Assembly (NCBI GenBank): GCA_945865355.1
Contig: CAMBDN010000051.1
Location: 1 to 12,601 of the forward strand
Direction: 5' to 3'
Length of the DNA stretch: 12,601 nt
Source of the DNA: Legionella genomosp. 1
Lineage (GTDB): Bacteria; Pseudomonadota; Gammaproteobacteria; Legionellales; Legionellaceae
The position numbers were made by a program, and so were the translations under genes. The notes beneath the pieces were generated by a model. The model was given only the letters and a program-made list of their open reading frames with translations. It had not been told where the DNA came from and searched no databases. Below are positions 7,331 through 12,601 of the stretch, piece after piece (position 1 is the stretch's first letter; each line of letters begins with the position of its first letter).

Positions 7331-9493
7331 TTATCCTCGCCTCGCTTGTTGTTGTTGCTTTTTGCGATAAGCCCATACAAAAGGTAAAAACAATATCGCC
7401 ATGATAAATATCAATGCACCTATGGGCCAGAAAATAGGATGATTCCAAGCATCACGTAACGTATTACGCAAAGGCACATCAATGGCCATGTACTTCAGGG
7501 TATTTAAATAAATGGTATTTTTTTTGATCGGAGCCACCCATTGCTGACTTAACACCAAGCTTTCACTATAAACACCCCATGCCCAGGGGGCGTCATGTCT
7601 CAGTAATTCAATCATTTGATCAATCAGTTGTTGGCGACTTGCATCATTTTTTTTGTTTTTCATTAAATCAAAGAGTTTGTCATACTGAGGATTATTATAG
7701 TTCGCAGCATTTTCACCACCATACGCTACTTTGCTATTAGCGCCATAGAGTAAAAATAGAAAATTCTCAGGATCAGGATAATCAGCGTTCCAAGCCCAAG
7801 TAAACAATTGCGCATTACCACTGCGCATTTTTTCCTGGAAGCGATTATATTGTGTTGCGCGCACATCCAACGCAATACCAATCCGATCAAATTGTTTCTG
7901 CATCCAATTCAGCTGCGCTTTGTCATCTGGCCCACCGCTTACCGGTACATCATAATGTAAAATTAAGGATTTCCCAGTTCGGGGATCACGACCATCAGGG
8001 TATCCCGCTTCTTTCATCAAAGTTTTTGCATCAGCAATTGGTCGCCGCGAGGGCGCCTTACCACCCCAGGTGTAAACATAAGGATTAATGCCTTTCTCCC
8101 CTTCACGAAAGCCAAAAATGCCGGGAGGAATAGGCCCTTGTGCTGGCTGTCCACGACCATTTAGAAATATTGCGATATCCTCTTCATAATTTAAAGCGAT
8201 TGAAATCGCCTGCCGCAATTTTCTTGCTCGTTCGCTACGACCACCCACAACAGGATCTAACATATTAAAGCCGAAATAATAAATGGATGGCTCTATCAGT
8301 TGCTCTAGACGCATCCCCTTTGCCTGCATATCGGGCGTCAACCCTGCCGCACCCGTTGCTGTGATTTGAATGGCCTTATCAAAACTATCTGCAGTTACTC
8401 CTGAAGCATCATAATAGCCTTGTAAAAATTTATTCCATCTTGGAATTGATTCCTTTTCCAAAGTAAATATCGCTTTTTCAATTAACGGCAATCGCTCACC
8501 GGCATGTTTTAAATAGCCATGCTTCTTGTCTGCTGCCGTCCCTGTTGTAGGGAAATACACCGCACGATAATTTGGATTTTTAGCTAGAATCATCCGGCTA
8601 TTAGGGTTATTTTCGGCCACCAGGAAAGGCCCTGTACCCACTGGATACCAACCAAAATCTAAATTTTTATCATCCATATTGGGTTCAGCATAAAAACGAT
8701 CAACCTCCCAAGGAACAGGGGAAAAAAAGGGCATCGCCAACCAAAAAGTAAACTGCGGATATAACCCCTTGATACTAATTTGGAAGGTATAATCATCCAA
8801 TTTACGTACCCCAAACAGTGGGTATTTGCGTAAATCAATATATTTATTCCCTACATCAACCGTTGGTAAAGTCCCGGCATAATCCTTAAAACCAACGATG
8901 TATTCACTCATCAAGCCATAAATAGGTGAATCGACTGATGGATTAGCCAGCCGTTTGATTTCGTAAATATAATCATCAGCGATTAATTCGCGGGTACTTG
9001 TGTATTTAAAATCAGCAAGCTGGCTAATGTCATTGTCATCGAGAAATGCAGCCGATAATTGAAAGTACCGATGCTTCCCCTGTTGGTCCTTGGCAAAAGC
9101 AGGATGGGGCTGATATAAAATCCCTGGCTGAATGTGAATAACGTAAACACTCGTAGCTATCTCATGATTTTCAGGGTCAGAAATCGCCCGCCCTCCCTTA
9201 TCAAAATAATGAACCGCAGGCATTGCTGACGCAGTTAGTGGCACCAATTGATAAGGTCGAGCCAGATAATCATATTGCAGTACCGGCTCATAGACCTGGG
9301 CGATAAATTGATATTCATTGGAAGAATAAGATTTAGCCGGATCAAGTGTTTTCGGTTGCTCACTGAATGACGTGTAATATATTTTTTGTGATGACTCGCG
9401 AGAAGGATATGGATTATTAAAAACCCAAGCGCTAGCGTGCAAAAGACCACAAGCGCTGATCAATGTCGCAAACAAAAGTCCCTTTATTGGCAA
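7331..9493 (-). CDS. OppA/DppA-type extracytoplasmic solute-binding protein with C-terminal membrane anchor
   Basis: This is the substrate-binding component of the importer (family 5 extracellular solute-binding protein). Family features include SEQPKTLDPAKSYSSNEYQF and VYEPVL near the N-terminus, then YPVGTGPFL, ARKLRQAISIALNYE, and the late segment TWAWNADYPDPENFL. At 720 residues it is much longer than E. coli OppA (543). It ends with a hydrophobic helix at 689-709 (WPIGALIFIMAILFLPFVWAY) followed by a basic tail (RKKQQQQARRG), so it should be tethered to the inner membrane with the tail in the cytoplasm. The start is a TTG at 9493, chosen because AAGGAC stands 8 nt before it and it yields an export signal: either Sec cleavage after ASA (22) or a lipobox-like ISAC with Cys at 15. 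It lies 137 nt after ligA and 184 nt before the OppB-type gene. The substrate cannot be read from the sequence. Confidence 0.93.
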   Translation of the reverse strand: MPIKGLLFATLISACGLLHASAWVFNNPYPSRESSQKIYYTSFSEQPKTLDPAKSYSSNEYQFIAQVYEPVLQYDYLARPYQLVPLTASAMPAVHYFDKGGRAISDPENHEIATSVYVIHIQPGILYQPHPAFAKDQQGKHRYFQLSAAFLDDNDISQLADFKYTSTRELIADDYIYEIKRLANPSVDSPIYGLMSEYIVGFKDYAGTLPTVDVGNKYIDLRKYPLFGVRKLDDYTFQISIKGLYPQFTFWLAMPFFSPVPWEVDRFYAEPNMDDKNLDFGWYPVGTGPFLVAENNPNSRMILAKNPNYRAVYFPTTGTAADKKHGYLKHAGERLPLIEKAIFTLEKESIPRWNKFLQGYYDASGVTADSFDKAIQITATGAAGLTPDMQAKGMRLEQLIEPSIYYFGFNMLDPVVGGRSERARKLRQAISIALNYEEDIAIFLNGRGQPAQGPIPPGIFGFREGEKGINPYVYTWGGKAPSRRPIADAKTLMKEAGYPDGRDPRTGKSLILHYDVPVSGGPDDKAQLNWMQKQFDRIGIALDVRATQYNRFQEKMRSGNAQLFTWAWNADYPDPENFLFLLYGANSKVAYGGENAANYNNPQYDKLFDLMKNKKNDASRQQLIDQMIELLRHDAPWAWGVYSESLVLSQQWVAPIKKNTIYLNTLKYMAIDVPLRNTLRDAWNHPIFWPIGALIFIMAILFLPFVWAYRKKQQQQARRG

Positions 9494-9501
9494 AATATAA
9501 C

Positions 9502-9507
9502 GTCCTT
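9502..9507 (-). promoter_or_regulatory. Ribosome-binding site AAGGAC that fixes the TTG start of the binding protein
   Basis: AAGGAC (9507-9502) is the best Shine-Dalgarno match upstream of this gene and stands 8 nt before the TTG at 9493. No ATG or GTG gives a complete signal peptide, so the TTG is the likely true start. Confidence 0.65.
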
Positions 9508-9630
9508 ATAAACATGTAACCCGGTTGCTACCATTTCAACTGGGTATTCGTCTTTGCTCTGACCGAATAACATTGCTGAGCAGAATTCATCTTCGTTCGC
9601 TAGGATCAGTAACTTAGCACGCTACATTCA

Positions 9631-11643
9631 TTAAAGGCTCTGATTCAATAACGCAAGAAACTCATCCTCAGCTAAGATCTTAACGCCAAGCTCTGCTGCT
9701 TTATCAAACTTTGAACCCGCATCACTACCCGCTACAACATAATCGGTTTTAGCCGATACACTACCGGTCACACGTGCGCCAATAGCTAACAGTTTTGCTT
9801 TTGCTTCATCGCGACTCATACTCGCTAATGTACCCGTCAATACCATTGTCTTATCATAGAAGGGATGTTGATGATCAACGTCTTTTAGCTGTTGATGTGG
9901 CCAATGCACGCCATAAGCTAATAACTTATCGACCACATCTAGATTATGTTTTTCTGCAAAAAAATGCACTGCATACGTTGCCCCTACAGGGCCCATATCC
10001 TTAAGCGTTAGCAACTCATCATACGAGGCCCGTCTTAACGTTGCTAGATCTGGAAAATGACTCGCTAAAACCTGCGCACTTGCTTCGCCAATCTCGCGAA
10101 TGCCCAAGGCATACAAAAACCGATTGAACGTCGTTTTTTTGCTGTTTTCAATGGCAAGCAATAAATTTTCCGCTGATTTCTTCCCCATTCTTGGTAAGCT
10201 CGCTAGTGTATCTAATTGCAAAGCATAAAGATCAGATACATCATGCAACAAATCAGCATCAATGAGTTGCGCAATTAATACCTTTCCCAAACCATCAATA
10301 GCCATGGCTTTGCGTGAAGCAAAATGCCACATCATCCGCTTTTGTTGTGCTTTACAAAATAAACCACCCGTACAACGCGCCACAGCCTCGCCTTGTTCAC
10401 GAATAACTTCTGCACTACAAACCGGACAATGGCTAGGCATTTGAATCACTTGGGTATGCGTCGGGCGCTTTTCTGCAACCACTGACATGACCTCTGGAAT
10501 AACATCACCTGCACGCCGGATGATGACCACATCACCGATACGAATGTCCTTGCGCTCAATTTCATCCAAATTATGCAACGTGGCGTTACTAACCGTTACC
10601 CCCGCCACAATAACTGGCTGCAAACGTGCAACCGGAGTCAAGGCACCCGTACGGCCGACTTGGAAATCAACAGCGAGCAAGGTCGTCATTTCCTCGCTTG
10701 CCGGAAATTTATGGGCACAAGCAAATCGTGGAGCACGAGCAACAAAACCTAATTTTTGCTGCATTGCAGTACTATCTATCTTATAAACCACACCATCAAT
10801 TTCAAAAGGCAACGTAGAACGACGTTCTTGCATGGATTCATAATAAGCCAAGCAACCCACCATGCCCTTGGCTGCGTGAGTCAACGATGACACTCTGAAA
10901 CCAAAATCTTGTAATAACTTTAATTGCTGCAAATGGCTATCTGGTAGGCTGTATCCCTCGCATACACCAATACCATAACAATAAATCGCTAACGGCCTTT
11001 TGGCAGTGATCAATGGATTCAACTGACGTAAACTACCCGCTGCAGCATTACGAGGATTTGCCAGCGTTTTTTCTCCATGCAGACGAGCTTGTTCGTTAAA
11101 CGCATCAAAACCTGCTTTCGGCATAAAAACCTCGCCACGTATCTCAATAAGCGCGGGCACATGTGCTGTCATTAACTTCAAAGGTACCGCTGCAATTGTT
11201 TTAATATTATTGGTAACATTTTCACCAACTGCCCCGTCACCACGAGTAGCTGCATGAATGAGTAAACCATTCTCATAGGTTAAATTTACAGCAAGACCAT
11301 CAAGCTTTGGTTCACAAGCAAACAACAAACTCGTTTCATCTTGATCTAATTTATCAGCGACGCGTTTGATAAACGCTTGCAACTCATCACTTGAAAACAC
11401 GTTCGCCAGTGAAAGCATAGGCTGCCGATGCGCAACCGGTTGTAACGCAGTCGCTGGCGCGGCCCCAACACGCTGCGTGGGAGAATCCGTGGTAATGTAT
11501 TGAGGGTATTTGCTCTCAAGCGCTTGCAGTGCTTTGAAACACCGATCATATTCGGCATCCGGGACTAAGGGCTCATCCCTCACATAATAATGGTAATCAT
11601 ATCGTCTAATCTGCTCGCGCAAGGCATTCATCTCATCTGACAT
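9631..11643 (-). CDS. ligA: NAD-dependent DNA ligase
   Basis: It seals nicks between Okazaki fragments and in repaired DNA, using NAD+ as the adenyl donor. From the ATG at 11643 the protein is 670 residues (E. coli LigA 671). In order: the NAD-binding Ia domain with DAEYDR (29-34); the nucleotidyltransferase core with catalytic K113 in EPKLDG, TRGDG, ANPRNAAAGSLRQLN, and conserved lysines K288 and K312; the OB-fold; a four-cysteine zinc finger (C406, C409, C424, C430); helix-hairpin-helix repeats around LPRMGKKSAENLL; and a C-terminal BRCT domain from about 594 with VLTGTLASMSRDEA. All are complete. The start is chosen by family length and a modest AGAG 5 nt upstream. An ATG at 11697 with AGGGG before it would add 18 residues, and a TTG at 11757 is unlikely. 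It is first in the minus-strand run and divergent from the outer-membrane gene. Confidence 0.98.
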   Translation of the reverse strand: MSDEMNALREQIRRYDYHYYVRDEPLVPDAEYDRCFKALQALESKYPQYITTDSPTQRVGAAPATALQPVAHRQPMLSLANVFSSDELQAFIKRVADKLDQDETSLLFACEPKLDGLAVNLTYENGLLIHAATRGDGAVGENVTNNIKTIAAVPLKLMTAHVPALIEIRGEVFMPKAGFDAFNEQARLHGEKTLANPRNAAAGSLRQLNPLITAKRPLAIYCYGIGVCEGYSLPDSHLQQLKLLQDFGFRVSSLTHAAKGMVGCLAYYESMQERRSTLPFEIDGVVYKIDSTAMQQKLGFVARAPRFACAHKFPASEEMTTLLAVDFQVGRTGALTPVARLQPVIVAGVTVSNATLHNLDEIERKDIRIGDVVIIRRAGDVIPEVMSVVAEKRPTHTQVIQMPSHCPVCSAEVIREQGEAVARCTGGLFCKAQQKRMMWHFASRKAMAIDGLGKVLIAQLIDADLLHDVSDLYALQLDTLASLPRMGKKSAENLLLAIENSKKTTFNRFLYALGIREIGEASAQVLASHFPDLATLRRASYDELLTLKDMGPVGATYAVHFFAEKHNLDVVDKLLAYGVHWPHQQLKDVDHQHPFYDKTMVLTGTLASMSRDEAKAKLLAIGARVTGSVSAKTDYVVAGSDAGSKFDKAAELGVKILAEDEFLALLNQSL

Positions 11644-11701
11644 CACATCTCTATTCATCAATAAATCGTCCATCACATCGCCATAAAAATAAGACATGGA
11701 G

Positions 11702-11706
11702 CCCCT
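11702..11706 (-). promoter_or_regulatory. Alternative ribosome-binding site for a longer LigA
   Basis: AGGGG (11706-11702) stands 4 nt before an in-frame ATG at 11697. It is a better Shine-Dalgarno match than that of the ATG at 11643, but it would give LigA 18 extra N-terminal residues (MSYFYGDVMDDLL...) not typical of the family. The start therefore stays open. Confidence 0.3.
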
Positions 11707-11829
11707 ATGCAACACAGCGAAATACGGGATCACATCTTGATAATCAGTTAAAATCAATAGTCTACCAGTATCTTAGAAAAAACAGATATTCACCAGCGCG
11801 TCTTACTATAGATAATTTAAAATAATTAA

Positions 11830-11857
11830 TTGCCCTATTGCCCTACTACCCTATATG
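11830..11857 (+). promoter_or_regulatory. Possible promoter of the outer-membrane protein gene
   Basis: TTGCCC (11830-11835) and TATATG (11852-11857) are 16 bp apart, each matching 4 of 6 sigma-70 consensus positions. A start point near 11864 would leave a leader of about 27 nt containing the AAGGA at 11880-11884. The whole spacer consists of 8-bp repeats. Confidence 0.4.
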
Positions 11858-11864
11858 CTAGGGC
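11832..11864 (+). repeat. Three tandem 8-bp repeats (CCCTA core) followed by an inverted copy
   Basis: GCCCTATT (11832-11839), GCCCTACT (11840-11847) and ACCCTATA (11848-11855) run head to tail, and TAGGGC (11859-11864) is the inverse of the core. The third unit and the inverse form a dyad CCCTA-TATGC-TAGGG. The array sits on the spacer and -10 box of the putative promoter, as an operator would. No regulator can be named. Confidence 0.55.
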
Positions 11865-11890
11865 TTTGTTGCTTCCAACAAGGATGTTTT

Positions 11891-12601
11891 ATGCAGTTTT
11901 ATACAATAAAATATAGCAGTGTTGTCCTGACGCTAATTTCAGCATTAAGCTTAACCACTATCAATGCCGCTAGCCAAAATACCCGTCATTCTCCGACATT
12001 AAATGCTACAACGTCCTTGTTCGATAATGCATTTATAAAAAACCTTGAGATTTCTGCTTCAGGAGGTACTAATTGGGTTCAATCCAGTGGCACACACCAA
12101 ATGATTTCACCGCTTAAAACAGATAACAATCTAGTCAGTACTTCATCCAATGATGGCAGTTGGAAAGTAGGGTTAGGTTATTATCTATTCGATGAGCAAC
12201 TTTCAACGCGTCAAGTGATAAATCACCTTTTATTCGAAATCAATGTATACAATTTAGCAACCACGCTGAATGGCAATGTTTGGCAAAATCAAACCTCTCC
12301 ATTAAGCAACTACCTTTTTAGCGCAACTCTCTCTAGCTCGCGCTTAATGTTTGATTTCAAACCAACACTTTTTACTGCAAAAAAATTTTCTCCCTACCTC
12401 ATTTTTGGGGTTGGTCCAACTTGGAATACCATGTCGTATAGTCAAGCAGCCATAGGTGCTGACATTGACCCAGCAAGTGCCTTGCAACTAGGGAATAATA
12501 CCACCACACAAGTCGCCTGGGATTTAGGTGCTGGCTTGAATATTGCCTTAACCGACTGCCTCAATGCCACCGTAGAATATGTCTACGCCTTTCTGGGTAA
12601 T
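11891..12601 (+). CDS. Probable outer-membrane beta-barrel protein, 3' end outside the window
   Basis: Open from the ATG at 11891 to the window end (237 codons, no stop). AAGGA stands 6 nt before the ATG, a good ribosome-binding site. The N-terminus is a signal peptide (MQFYTIKYSSVVLTLISALS, cleavage probably after INA at 26). The mature part alternates polar and hydrophobic residues as in barrel strands, with segments such as WKVGLGYYLF, SPYLIFGVGPTW, WDLGAGLNIAL and ATVEYVYAF. These resemble the OmpA-like/opacity-type small-barrel superfamily common in Legionella and Coxiella; that placement is from memory. The first 30 mature residues look unstructured. The gene is divergent from ligA across an A+T-rich gap. 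The role is unknown: porin-like, adhesin and structural functions are all possible. Confidence 0.82.
   Translation, partial: MQFYTIKYSSVVLTLISALSLTTINAASQNTRHSPTLNATTSLFDNAFIKNLEISASGGTNWVQSSGTHQMISPLKTDNNLVSTSSNDGSWKVGLGYYLFDEQLSTRQVINHLLFEINVYNLATTLNGNVWQNQTSPLSNYLFSATLSSSRLMFDFKPTLFTAKKFSPYLIFGVGPTWNTMSYSQAAIGADIDPASALQLGNNTTTQVAWDLGAGLNIALTDCLNATVEYVYAFLGN

Noticed and set aside
10487..10817. Plus-strand open frames opposite ligA
   Set aside because: They are antisense to the conserved ligase core and OB-fold; no start signals.
1295..11643. Functional linkage of ligA, the importer and dnaE as a new system
   Set aside because: All are standard housekeeping or transport genes on one strand. 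The gaps of 84 to 184 nt around the importer genes and the lack of shared motifs point to simple adjacency.
1..12601. tRNA, rRNA, CRISPR array or riboswitch
   Set aside because: No cloverleaf, rRNA segment, regularly spaced direct repeats or known aptamer core was seen on either strand by eye. A covariance-model scan would be decisive.

Overview
The window looks like a chromosomal segment of a low-G+C gammaproteobacterium. DnaE and LigA follow the E. coli proteins closely in length and motifs, but the DNA is clearly A+T-rich. That mix, with a transposase fragment and a broken gene beside it, would fit a host-associated member of the Legionellales (Coxiella/Legionella/Berkiella-like). The organism is an inference; no rRNA or other direct marker is present.

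Layout: at the left edge (1-180) is the end of an insertion sequence, with the first 28 codons of a transposase-like protein reading leftward. Next to it (200-471) is a rightward coding remnant with no start and an apparent frameshift. From 655 to 11643 everything lies on the minus strand, in transcription order: ligA (NAD-dependent DNA ligase); an OppA-type binding protein with a C-terminal membrane helix; an OppB-type permease; an OppC-type permease with an enlarged N-terminal half; dnaE (replicative polymerase alpha subunit); and a small secreted protein with two copies of a six-cysteine domain. At the right edge (11891 to the end) a divergent plus-strand gene encodes a signal-peptide-bearing protein that looks like an outer-membrane beta-barrel, cut off by the window end.

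How the genes work together: the three transporter genes would form the binding and membrane parts of a peptide (or related solute) importer, but no ATPase gene is present, so that subunit must come from elsewhere. The two permease genes overlap by 4 bp (ATGA) and are surely co-translated; a hairpin separates them from the binding-protein gene. DnaE and LigA are housekeeping replication and repair enzymes with no evident functional link to the transporter.

I see no convincing new multi-gene system. The items most worth following up are the secreted protein with two cysteine domains of identical spacing, the ATPase-less transporter with its unusual subunits, the insertion-sequence/pseudogene junction, and the 8-bp repeat array over the putative promoter of the outer-membrane gene.
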